The notes beneath the pieces are model-generated. The model ran no database searches. It was given only the letters and a program-made list of their open reading frames with translations, and was not told where the DNA came from. A stretch of DNA of 33,742 nt, taken from an uncultured Bacilli bacterium (lineage in GTDB: Bacteria > Bacillota_I > Bacilli_A > RF39 > UBA660). Positions within the stretch are counted from its first letter, which is position 1; each line of letters starts with the position of its first letter. A program made the position numbers and the translations under genes. The stretch spans positions 1 to 33,742 of the forward strand of contig CANQLF010000001.1 of NCBI GenBank assembly GCA_947624635.1. The letters are read 5' to 3'. Shown piece after piece: positions 1-7,507 of this stretch.

Positions 1-140
1 ATTTATTGACTTTTATGGTCATTATTTGAATTTAGTATGATTTTATCCTGACGGTTTTCTTACTTTTTGATGTAAATTCATAGTGAAAATTAAAATTTTA
101 AAATTAAACTGTATCGTTCTTTAAAAATTTAAATACATAT

Positions 141-172
141 AAAAATATAGGATATTTTTTCCTATATTTTTA
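141..172 (-). terminator. Intrinsic terminator of the first SipW-type gene
   Basis: Inverted repeat with arms AAAAATATAGGA and TCCTATATTTTT around a short T-rich loop, just past the stop codon at 177. On the minus strand the right-hand A/T arm gives a U-rich 3' end. The A-rich left arm means it could work in both directions. Bases 1-140 hold no gene or convincing signal. Confidence 0.7.
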
Positions 173-176
173 TTTA

Positions 177-827
177 TTAATTATTATTTGGTAAGTTGGC
201 TGCTGCTTGATTTGCTTCAACTTTTATTGTTGCATTAAGAGTCAATCCTTGTAAATTATCTTGTGGTTCGTTATTTTCTTGAATCCATATTAATAAAATA
301 TATTTATCTTCGGATATTGGAGAAGTTATACTTATTGGGTTTGTATTTAATCTATAATCAGTCATATCCCCACCAAACGTACCATTATCTAATACAGAAT
401 ATGTTGTTGAGTCACCTTCTGTTACTTTAACTAGTGCCCAATTTATATCAGAAGGAATACCATTATCTTCTTCATCAATAAGATTATCTAATTTATCTTC
501 ACTAGTTGTCGTTAAATATATACTATAATATGCATCAATTGTTGTATCAGTAGGATCAACTGTAAATGATAATTGGGCAATATCATTATTTTTTAAAGCA
601 CTTTCTATATTTGCATCATCTCCATCAAAATCAGTTGGTTTAATATTTTTTTGACTTACTTCAGTTGATGTTACTGCTATATTCAATCTACCTGTTGTAA
701 TATCTTGTTGTATCGCCTCAGAAGTAGCTGAGAAATAAGCAAACGTAGCTCCTATTATTGCTACTAATAATGTTGCAATTGCAATTATAATTAATAAAAT
801 ATTGCTATCTTTTTTTTCTTTTTCCAT
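177..827 (-). CDS. Secreted protein with SipW-type signal sequence (copy 1)
   Basis: Predicted 216-residue exported protein. The start is the ATG at 827 because AAGGAG lies 7 bases upstream; the longer reading frame to 911 runs through the promoter. Residues 1-8 are charged (MEKEKKDS), followed by a hydrophobic stretch and then GATFAYFSA at about 27-35. That is the pattern of signal peptides cleaved by SipW-like signal peptidases, as in TasA/camelysin-type biofilm fibre proteins. The mature part looks beta-rich and ends in NQAAANLPNNN. No cell-wall sorting motif or C-terminal membrane segment is visible. It is a paralogue of the gene at 1024-1728, with shared blocks such as YILLIWIQENNEPQD and GTFGGDMT. 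Function is inferred from the signal type only; it may be a matrix or fibre subunit. No SipW peptidase gene is in this window. Confidence 0.75.
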   Translation of the reverse strand: MEKEKKDSNILLIIIAIATLLVAIIGATFAYFSATSEAIQQDITTGRLNIAVTSTEVSQKNIKPTDFDGDDANIESALKNNDIAQLSFTVDPTDTTIDAYYSIYLTTTSEDKLDNLIDEEDNGIPSDINWALVKVTEGDSTTYSVLDNGTFGGDMTDYRLNTNPISITSPISEDKYILLIWIQENNEPQDNLQGLTLNATIKVEANQAAANLPNNN

Positions 828-881
828 ATATATTCTCCTTCCAAAAATTGCGGGATAAGTATTATCTGTAATCCTACTAAA

Positions 882-911
882 AGTATATAAAAATTCAATA
901 TCAAATGTCAA
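882..911 (-). promoter_or_regulatory. Promoter of SipW-type copy 1 (no G tract)
   Basis: On the minus strand: -35 TTGACA (906-911), an 18-base spacer, and -10 TATACT (882-887). The start codon follows about 55 bases later. The -35, -10 and spacer length are identical to the promoter of copy 2, but this spacer has no homopolymeric G run. Confidence 0.8.
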
Positions 912-963
912 TAGTTTCGTGCTTCTTTCTAAATTTTATATTTTCCCCTGAAATTTCAAACAA

Positions 964-993
964 AAAAATACAGGAAATAAATCCCATATTTTT
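964..993 (-). terminator. Degenerate terminator of SipW-type copy 2
   Basis: Arms AAAAATACAGGA and TCCCATATTTTT form an imperfect stem (two mismatches) about 30 bases past the stop at 1024. It resembles the terminator of copy 1, so promoter, gene and terminator were probably duplicated together. Confidence 0.5.
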
Positions 994-1023
994 AATGTAG
1001 CAAATTAATAATTAATTTATTTA

Positions 1024-1728
1024 TTATGATCCAGCTGGTAAATTAGCTGCTGCTTGATTTGCTTCAACTTTTACTGTAGCATTAATGGTTAATTCTTGTA
1101 ATTCATCTTGAGGTTCATTATTTTCTTGAATCCATATTAATAAAACATATTTTTTTTCTGCTTTTGATGCTTGTTCTGTTAATGTTTTTACTTGTTCTGC
1201 AGTTATACTTTCAACTGAGCTACTTTCAGTATTATTAAGTAGTTTATGATTAGTCATGTCTCCACCAAAAGTTCCATCTTCTAATTTTGTATATGTTTTT
1301 GCTCCTTCAGCTTCTGTAACGCTAAGTAATGCCCAATTAATATCTTGTACTACACCATTTTTTGGTTCAGGTGCTGAATCTGCTTTAGGAAGATCTTCTA
1401 GATTTGTTGTAGTTAAATAAAAATTATAATACGCATCAATTGTCGTTCCAGTAAAATCAACAGTAATTGGTAGTTGCGCAACGTCTGTATTTTTTGTTAA
1501 TATTTCATCTGTTAAACCTTCAACTGTAAAATCTGTTGGTTTAATGTTTTCTTGAGAAACTGTTCCTGATGTTGCTTGAACTTTTAGTTCTCCTGTAGTA
1601 ATATCTTGTACATCTACTGTATCAGCTGCACTAAAGTATGCAAAAGTTGCACCTACTATTGCTACTAATAATGTTGCTGCTCCAATTATAGTTAATAGGA
1701 CATTATTATTTTTTCTTTCGTTTTCCAT
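1024..1728 (-). CDS. Secreted protein with SipW-type signal sequence (copy 2, G-tract promoter)
   Basis: Predicted 234-residue exported protein and paralogue of the next gene downstream. The start is the ATG at 1728, preceded by AAGGAGAATTTAT. The N-terminus is MENERKNNN, then a hydrophobic core and GATFAYFSAAD, the SipW-cognate signal pattern. The mature part shares long blocks with copy 1 (YVLLIWIQENNEPQD, NATVKVEANQAAANLP) and has an extra 20-30 residue segment near residues 170-195 rich in E, T and K. No membrane anchor is visible downstream. It sits 3' of prfA but has its own strong promoter containing eight Gs in the spacer, so expression may switch by slippage. Function is not established; a surface or matrix protein is the best guess. 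Confidence 0.75.
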   Translation of the reverse strand: MENERKNNNVLLTIIGAATLLVAIVGATFAYFSAADTVDVQDITTGELKVQATSGTVSQENIKPTDFTVEGLTDEILTKNTDVAQLPITVDFTGTTIDAYYNFYLTTTNLEDLPKADSAPEPKNGVVQDINWALLSVTEAEGAKTYTKLEDGTFGGDMTNHKLLNNTESSSVESITAEQVKTLTEQASKAEKKYVLLIWIQENNEPQDELQELTINATVKVEANQAAANLPAGS

Positions 1729-1782
1729 ATAAATTCTCCTTCTAAAAATCGTGTTACAAATACTATTCACAATTCTAACAGA

Positions 1783-1812
1783 AGTATATAAAAATCCCCC
1801 CCCGGTTGTCAA
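1783..1812 (-). promoter_or_regulatory. G-tract promoter of SipW-type copy 2
   Basis: On the minus strand: -35 TTGACA (1807-1812), spacer ACC + G8 + ATTTTTA (18 bases, G run at 1796-1803), and -10 TATACT (1783-1788). A G8 run is very rare in sequence this AT-rich. Its position between -35 and -10 means gain or loss of one G changes the spacing, so loss of one gives the optimal 17. Confidence 0.8.
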
Positions 1813-1856
1813 GGGTTTTTAACAGTTTTTTTCAAAAGCAAGTAATTAATGTAAAG

Positions 1857-2912
1857 TTATTGTTCTTTTAATTTTCTTGTTTGGTCCTCCATAATTAGAG
1901 CTTCTATTATTTCGTCTAAGTCACCTTCCATTACTCTATCTAACTGTTTAGTTGTAAAACCAATTCTATGATCAGTTACACGGTTTTGTGGGTAGTTATA
2001 AGTTCTTATTTTTTCACTTCTATCTCCTGTACCTATTTTACTTCTTCTTTCTGCACCTTGTTCTTTTTCTTGTTCTTTCATTTTTAAATCATATAATCTT
2101 GTTTGAAGTATTTTAATTGCTTTTTCCTTATTTTTAATTTGACTTCTTTCTGTTTGTGAATAAACTATTATTCCTGTTGGAATATGTGTAAGTCTTACTG
2201 CAGAGTCTGTTGTATTAACTCCTTGCCCACCACAACCAGATGAACGTGTTATATCTACTCTTACTTCACTCATATCTAGTTTAAAATCTACTTCTTCAGC
2301 TTCAGGCATAACTAATACTGTAGCAGTTGAAGTATGAACTCTACCTTGTGTTTCTGTTGTAGGTACTCTTTGTACTCTGTGTGCGCCACTTTCATATTTT
2401 AATTTTGAATAAACATTATCACCTTTAACCATGAATTCAATTTGTGAGTATCCTCCTGATGCACCTTCTTCTTCGTTATATACATCTATTTTCCAATCTT
2501 GTTTTAGTGCATATTTAGAGTACATTCTAAATAGATCTCCAGCAAATATATTTGCTTCATCTCCACCTGCTGCCCCTCTTATTTCTATAATAACGTTTTT
2601 ACCATCATTAGGATCTTTAGGTAAAAGGATTATTTCTATCTCACTAAGTAATTGCTCTTTTTGTTCATTTAATTTTTTCAACTCTTCTTTAGCAAATTCT
2701 TCTAATTCTTTATCAGAAAGCATTTCATTAGCCGACGTTATATCTTCAATAATTCTTTTATATTTTTGATAAGCATTATAAGCATCAACTAATTCAGCTT
2801 GTTCTTTATTTAACTCTAAAGTTCTTTTAATATCACTTATAACTTCTGGTTTCATAAGTTCTTCAGTGATTTCATTATATTTTTGTTCAATACTTTCTAA
2901 TCTTTCTATCAT
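1857..2912 (-). CDS. prfA: Peptide chain release factor 1
   Basis: Class I release factor for UAA and UAG; hydrolyses peptidyl-tRNA on the ribosome. The start is the ATG at 2912 (351 residues): AAAGGGTG sits at the right distance, whereas the GTG at 2921 has no room for a ribosome site. In this numbering the anticodon-like PxT motif is PTT at 184-186, inside HRVQRVPTTETQGRVH, which marks RF1 rather than RF2 (SPF). The catalytic GGQ is at 228-230. The residue after GGQ is G where many bacteria have H. It is the last gene of the ywiB-like/argS/rpoE/prfA cluster. The usual partner gene prmC does not follow. No clear terminator lies between its stop and the G-tract promoter. Confidence 0.97.
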   Translation of the reverse strand: MIERLESIEQKYNEITEELMKPEVISDIKRTLELNKEQAELVDAYNAYQKYKRIIEDITSANEMLSDKELEEFAKEELKKLNEQKEQLLSEIEIILLPKDPNDGKNVIIEIRGAAGGDEANIFAGDLFRMYSKYALKQDWKIDVYNEEEGASGGYSQIEFMVKGDNVYSKLKYESGAHRVQRVPTTETQGRVHTSTATVLVMPEAEEVDFKLDMSEVRVDITRSSGCGGQGVNTTDSAVRLTHIPTGIIVYSQTERSQIKNKEKAIKILQTRLYDLKMKEQEKEQGAERRSKIGTGDRSEKIRTYNYPQNRVTDHRIGFTTKQLDRVMEGDLDEIIEALIMEDQTRKLKEQ

Positions 2913-2968
2913 AGGTGTCACCCTTTCTTATTAAATTATAACATTATTTAAACAAAAGAAAAAGAAAA

Positions 2969-3391
2969 TTATTCTTCTTCTTCACTTTCATCTTTATCTA
3001 TTATAACTAAGTCTTCTAAATCATCGTCTTCGTAATCTTCATTTGCATCGTAGTCTACATCTTTTTCATCATCTTCGTCGTCATCATCATCTTCGTCGAT
3101 TTCTACATCTATATCATCTTCGTCATCTATAACTATTTTAGCACTGTGTCTTTCTCTTAAATCCCAATTACCACTATCTAGTGCATAAAATCTTTTATCT
3201 GTTGTAAGTGATGTATAAAAGTCACCAATTCTATCTGCATATTCATCATCAGATAATTCTAATAATTTAGCAATTTCTTTAAACAATTCAACAGTTGTTT
3301 TCTGTTCTTTACATTTTTTTAATATTTCATAAGCTATATCAGTGAATGATAATAATTCTAATTCATCTTTTTTCATTTTGTAAATGTTCAT
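2969..3391 (-). CDS. rpoE: RNA polymerase delta subunit
   Basis: Small acidic RNA polymerase subunit found in Bacillota, which promotes polymerase recycling and affects promoter choice. The folded N-terminal half (about residues 1-85, HARE-HTH type) has the characteristic stretch YADRIGDFYTSLTTDKRFY followed by WDLRER. Residues 90-140 are almost entirely D and E (a disordered acidic tail). At 140 residues it is a little shorter than the B. subtilis protein. Start at 3391 with AGGAGGAATATTT upstream. It lies 11 bases after argS, so the two are probably cotranscribed. Confidence 0.93.
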   Translation of the reverse strand: MNIYKMKKDELELLSFTDIAYEILKKCKEQKTTVELFKEIAKLLELSDDEYADRIGDFYTSLTTDKRFYALDSGNWDLRERHSAKIVIDDEDDIDVEIDEDDDDDEDDEKDVDYDANEDYEDDDLEDLVIIDKDESEEEE

Positions 3392-3402
3392 AAATATTCC
3401 TC

Positions 3403-5016
3403 CTACATTTTGTCAGGTGATGATACACCGATTAAATTAAGTGCATTACTAATTGTAATTTGTACTGCTTTAATAAGGGCTAATCTTTCACTTGAGTATT
3501 TAACATCATCACTTAACACTTTTTCTTGTGCATAGTATGTATGGAAAAGTGATGCAAGGTCATATACATAGTTAGCAATCAAATGTGGCAGTTTTTTATT
3601 CGCACTACTTTGAACTATTAATTCAAACTCATATATTTTTTTCAAAATATCATATGCAACTTCATTATCAATTGTTTCAAATTTAGTTGCAAATGGTATT
3701 TTTTTAGCTTTTTCATCATTAAGTATAGAACAGATTCTAGCATGTGCATATTGAATATAGTATACAGGATTTTCATTAGATTTTTTAACAGCTAAGTCCA
3801 TATCGAAATCCATTTGAGTATCTAAGCTACGCATTGCAAAAAAGTATCTTGCTGCATCTATTCCTACTTCTTCCATGAGTTCTCTCATAGTAATAGTAAG
3901 ACCTGTTCTTTTACTCATTTTAACTTCTTCACCATTTCTTAGTAGTCTAACCATTTGTAGTATTTTTATGTGAATTTTATCTTTATCATAACCTAAAGCT
4001 TCTACACTTGCTTTAAGTCTTTTTATATATCCGTGATGATCTGCACCTAATACATCTACTATTTCATCATATCCTCTATTAATTTTATCTAAGTGATATG
4101 CGATATCTGGTACTAGATAAGTATAGTTTCCATCAGATTTAATTAGTACTCTATCTTTGTCATCTCCAAATTTAGTAGTTTTAAACCATACTGCGTCATC
4201 ACACTTATATAGATTATCATGACTTTCAAGTATATTCAAGCATTTTTCGATATTTCCTGATTTTCTTATTGATTGTTCACTTGTCCATACGTCAAATGAT
4301 ACTCTAAAATCTTTTAAATCTTCTTTAATTATTGAGGTTAATGTATCTTTTGCGATATTAGAAAAATATGTATCATCTTCATCTAATTTTGTATCTTTAT
4401 ATTTGTCATATAAATCTTGTGCGATATCTATTATTTCTTGTCCGTGATAACCATTTTCTGGTAAATCTTTTTTAATACCACAAATAGTTGAATATCTTGC
4501 TTTTAATGATTTACCTAAGTTTTCTATTTGAACACCACCATCATTAAAGTAGTATTCTCTTGTTACATCATATCCTGCAAAATCTAATATCCTACATAAA
4601 TTATCACCGTAAGCTGCACCTCTTGATGTACCAACGTGTAAAAGTCCTGTAGGATTAGCGCTTACAAATTCTACATTTATCTTAATATTTTTTTTATCTT
4701 TAGCTCTACCATAATCTTTATCTTCTTTAATAACTTTATTAATGTTATCAAATAAATATTTCTTATTTAAATAAAAATTTATAAATCCAGGATTAGCTAT
4801 TTCTATTTTTTCAATATTTTCATCATTATTAAATGAATCTTTTATAGTATTAGCAATATTCATTGGATTATCTTTTAATACTTTTGATAGTTTTAAAGCA
4901 ACATTACTTGAGTAATCACCATTTTTTTTATCTTTTGGCACTTCAAGTTCAATATTTGATTTATCTATATTAAGTTTTTCACTTATTTTTGTTATTAAAT
5001 AATCTTTAATATCCAT
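3403..5016 (-). CDS. argS: Arginyl-tRNA synthetase
   Basis: Charges tRNA-Arg with arginine in the cytoplasm. The 537 residues show an N-terminal additional domain (1-85), the class I catalytic core starting at SANPTGLLHVGT (119-130), the long GADHHGY stretch (325-330), a KMSKR signature (366-370), and a C-terminal DALR-type anticodon-binding region with NPVYYIQYAHARICS. The HIGH-like motif reads HVGT, with T replacing the last H. Relaxed forms of this motif are known in Gram-positive ArgRS, so it is probably active. The start codon at 5016 directly follows the stop codon of the upstream gene (TAG-ATG), suggesting translational coupling. Length and order are normal for the family. Confidence 0.97.
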   Translation of the reverse strand: MDIKDYLITKISEKLNIDKSNIELEVPKDKKNGDYSSNVALKLSKVLKDNPMNIANTIKDSFNNDENIEKIEIANPGFINFYLNKKYLFDNINKVIKEDKDYGRAKDKKNIKINVEFVSANPTGLLHVGTSRGAAYGDNLCRILDFAGYDVTREYYFNDGGVQIENLGKSLKARYSTICGIKKDLPENGYHGQEIIDIAQDLYDKYKDTKLDEDDTYFSNIAKDTLTSIIKEDLKDFRVSFDVWTSEQSIRKSGNIEKCLNILESHDNLYKCDDAVWFKTTKFGDDKDRVLIKSDGNYTYLVPDIAYHLDKINRGYDEIVDVLGADHHGYIKRLKASVEALGYDKDKIHIKILQMVRLLRNGEEVKMSKRTGLTITMRELMEEVGIDAARYFFAMRSLDTQMDFDMDLAVKKSNENPVYYIQYAHARICSILNDEKAKKIPFATKFETIDNEVAYDILKKIYEFELIVQSSANKKLPHLIANYVYDLASLFHTYYAQEKVLSDDVKYSSERLALIKAVQITISNALNLIGVSSPDKM

Positions 5017-5382
5017 CTACATCACCTCGTAAGTAATATCTATTTCACATATGTTATCATCATTCACTATAAACTGTATTAATATGTGATTATTTTTATT
5101 AATTAATTTAGTTGTTTTAATATTTAAGTTTGTATATAAGTTATTTTCTTTAATTAAATATATATTATCATTTGTTATTTCATTATAAATAAAATTATAG
5201 GTTAATGATGTATCATTATTATCTTTTATAAATTTAATAGCATCTGACAATATAATTTTTATATCATCACTATTATTTTTAAAAGTAATTATGTCATCAT
5301 TTATAAAACCTATTTCATCATAATTTATTATGTTATTTAATGCACTATTTTTAAAATAGCCTTTTATCCTAATTTTATTCAT
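5017..5382 (-). CDS. YwiB-like (DUF1934) small protein upstream of argS
   Basis: A 121-residue protein from the ATG at 5382 (MNKIRIKGYF), preceded by GGTGG at a 7-base distance; the ATG at 5406 would be almost leaderless because a -10 box lies at 5412. The sequence is a run of alternating polar and hydrophobic residues, as in a small beta-barrel. Bacillota often carry a DUF1934 (YwiB) gene directly before argS, and position, size and style all fit. However, I see no diagnostic motif, so the family call rests mainly on context. Its function is unknown. It is very rich in N, I and K, like its AT-rich neighbours. Confidence 0.65.
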   Translation of the reverse strand: MNKIRIKGYFKNSALNNIINYDEIGFINDDIITFKNNSDDIKIILSDAIKFIKDNNDTSLTYNFIYNEITNDNIYLIKENNLYTNLNIKTTKLINKNNHILIQFIVNDDNICEIDITYEVM

Positions 5383-5411
5383 AAAAATCCACCACGACAA
5401 ACTCATTTGAC

Positions 5412-5420
5412 ATTATACCA
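5412..5420 (-). promoter_or_regulatory. Extended -10 promoter for the ywiB-like/argS operon
   Basis: The minus strand reads TGG-TATAAT, an extended -10 box, about 30 bases before the ATG at 5382. The -35 region is weak, as is usual for extended -10 promoters. Confidence 0.55.
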
Positions 5421-5495
5421 CAACATTATACTTTTTGCACTCATATTTTATAATTTTTTTTTCATACTAATAAATGAAATTGGAGTTGGGTAATT

Positions 5496-7463
5496 ATGAG
5501 GAAAATTAAAAAGTTTATTAAATGGAATTTTTTGCTTATTTTACTTGGAATTTTGGGTGTTGGTGCATTTTATTTAGTTGCTTATATTAATCCAAAATTA
5601 GAAATAAAAAGTGCGAATAGTTTTAGCTTTTATGATAAAAATGACAATTTATTTTTTACAGGTAACAATAACAAAGAATGGGTCAATATAGAAGATGTAT
5701 CAGAAAACTTGATTAATGCGACTATTTCTATAGAAGATAAATACTTTTATAAACATAAAGGTTTTGATTTTTTAAGAATAATGAAGGCAATGTATATGAA
5801 TGTTATTAATAAAGATATTGTACAGGGTGCTTCTACTATAACTCAACAATATGCAAGAAACTTATATCTTACTATGGAAAAAACTTGGAAAAGAAAATTA
5901 GATGAAGCTTGGATTACTACTAGATTAGAAACTCATTATTCTAAAGATGAGATTTTAGAAGGATATTTAAATACTATTAATTATGGACAAGGTGTTTATG
6001 GTATTGAAAATGCTGCTCATTTTTACTTCGATAAAAGTGCGAAATCTCTTACTTTAGCAGAAGCTTCTATGCTTGCAGGTATTCCTAACTCTCCATCTAA
6101 TTATTCACCTTTAGTAGATGAATATAGTGCGAAAAAAAGACAAAAATCTGTTCTTAATATGATGGTTAAGAATGGTTATATAACAGAAGAAGAAATGGAT
6201 GATGCTTATAACACAACTCTTACTTATTATGGTAAAAAAGAAAAATATAATTTAGCTACTTTGATGTATTATCAAGATGCAGTTATAGATGAGTTAGAAA
6301 GTATCGATTCTATTCCTCCATCATTTTTATCTACAGGTGGTTTAAAGATATATACTGCTTTAGATATAGATGCACAAACTGTTTTTGAAGAAGCAATGCA
6401 GAAGAATATGACAGATTATACGGAAGCTCAAACTGCAGGTGTTATGATGAATCCTAATAATGGTGAGGTTATTGCTTTAATAGGTGGAGTTGATTATGCT
6501 AAAAGTGAATATAATAGAGCTGTAACTGCGAAAAGACAAGTTGGATCATCTATGAAACCTTTTCTTTATTATGCAGCTTTAGAAAATGGTTTTACTGCTT
6601 CAAGTAGATTTTTATCTTCTCCTACTACTTTTACTTTTGCAAGCGATAAAACTTATACTCCTAAAAATTATGCAGATAAATATCCTAATAAAGAAATATC
6701 TTTAGCAACCGCACTTGTTTATTCTGATAATATTTATGCGATTAAAACTCACATGTTTTTAGGTGAAGATGTATTAGTTAAAACTGCAAAAAGAGTTGGA
6801 ATAGATGCAAAGTTAGATGCAATACCATCTCTTCCTTTAGGAACTAATGAAATAAGTATCATGGATTTTGTTGGTGGATACGGTAGTTTTGCAAATACTG
6901 GATATAAGGTAAATCCACATATTATAAAAAGAGTTGAAGATAGTAATGGTAACATTTTATATAAAGCTAAAGATACTAAAGAACGTGTATTAAATGAAAG
7001 CACAGTGTTTATTTTAAATGAGTTGTTATCTAACACTTATAGTTATGATTTTGTAGATTATTCTACACCGACACTTATTAGTATTGCACCTAAGCTTACT
7101 CAAAAATATTCTATTAAATCAGGAAGTACAGATACAGATTTTTGGACTGTTGGTTATAATAAGGATTTAGTACTTGGTATTTGGTATGGATATGATGATA
7201 ATAAAAAGGTAGATTCATCTGAATCTAGAATTAATAAAATGATATGGGCAGATACTGTGGAGGCATATTTTAAAGATAAGGAAACATCATGGTATGATAT
7301 ACCAGAAGATGTTGTTGGCGTTTTAGTTAATCCTGTAACTGGAGAACTTGCTAAGGAAACTGATAAAAAGAAACATATTTGTTATTATATAAAAGGTACT
7401 GAACCAGGTAGTGATGGAGATATTCTAAGTGTTGAAAAACAAGAAGAGAAGAAAGAAGAATAA
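5496..7463 (+). CDS. Class A penicillin-binding protein (GT51 glycosyltransferase + transpeptidase)
   Basis: Bifunctional peptidoglycan synthase, 655 residues. An N-terminal membrane anchor (about 9-31) is followed by the GT51 domain: EDKYFYKHKGFD with catalytic E80, GASTITQQ (111-118), RKLDE (133-137) and ILEGYLNTINYGQGVYG (153-169). The transpeptidase domain has SSMK (351-354, nucleophile S351), SDN (410-412) and KSGS (541-544) followed by TDTDFW; the KTG box reads KSG. The C-terminus is short and K/E-rich. The presence of this gene shows a walled organism. It is the only gene left of oriC on the plus strand, so it faces the replication fork. RBS is GGAG about 10 bases before ATG. A shared terminator separates it from the convergent serine hydrolase. 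Confidence 0.95.
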   Translation: MRKIKKFIKWNFLLILLGILGVGAFYLVAYINPKLEIKSANSFSFYDKNDNLFFTGNNNKEWVNIEDVSENLINATISIEDKYFYKHKGFDFLRIMKAMYMNVINKDIVQGASTITQQYARNLYLTMEKTWKRKLDEAWITTRLETHYSKDEILEGYLNTINYGQGVYGIENAAHFYFDKSAKSLTLAEASMLAGIPNSPSNYSPLVDEYSAKKRQKSVLNMMVKNGYITEEEMDDAYNTTLTYYGKKEKYNLATLMYYQDAVIDELESIDSIPPSFLSTGGLKIYTALDIDAQTVFEEAMQKNMTDYTEAQTAGVMMNPNNGEVIALIGGVDYAKSEYNRAVTAKRQVGSSMKPFLYYAALENGFTASSRFLSSPTTFTFASDKTYTPKNYADKYPNKEISLATALVYSDNIYAIKTHMFLGEDVLVKTAKRVGIDAKLDAIPSLPLGTNEISIMDFVGGYGSFANTGYKVNPHIIKRVEDSNGNILYKAKDTKERVLNESTVFILNELLSNTYSYDFVDYSTPTLISIAPKLTQKYSIKSGSTDTDFWTVGYNKDLVLGIWYGYDDNKKVDSSESRINKMIWADTVEAYFKDKETSWYDIPEDVVGVLVNPVTGELAKETDKKKHICYYIKGTEPGSDGDILSVEKQEEKKEE

Positions 7464-7502
7464 AACAAGCACATTACTTTATGAAAGTAAATTGCTTGTT
7501 TT
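7462..7502. terminator. Bidirectional terminator between convergent genes
   Basis: Arms AAAACAAGC and GCTTGTTTT enclose a second stem TTACTTT / AAAGTAA. The repeat begins inside the stop codon of the penicillin-binding protein gene and ends 5 bases before the stop of the opposing gene. A and T runs on the two sides suit termination both ways. Confidence 0.85.
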
Positions 7503-7507
7503 AAATT

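Noticed and set aside
1..140. Possible promoter TTGACT near base 6
   Set aside because: No -10 box at an acceptable distance.
828..911. Longer N-terminus of SipW-type copy 1 (start at 911)
   Set aside because: It would cover the promoter and 5' leader; the ATG at 827 has a good ribosome site and directly precedes the signal sequence. The same applies to copy 2 (1729-1812).
2431..2769. Plus-strand reading frame inside prfA, and similar opposite-strand frames in argS, pbp, mnmE, noc, gyrB and gyrA
   Set aside because: Low-complexity translations antisense to well-supported genes, without ribosome sites or recognisable domains.
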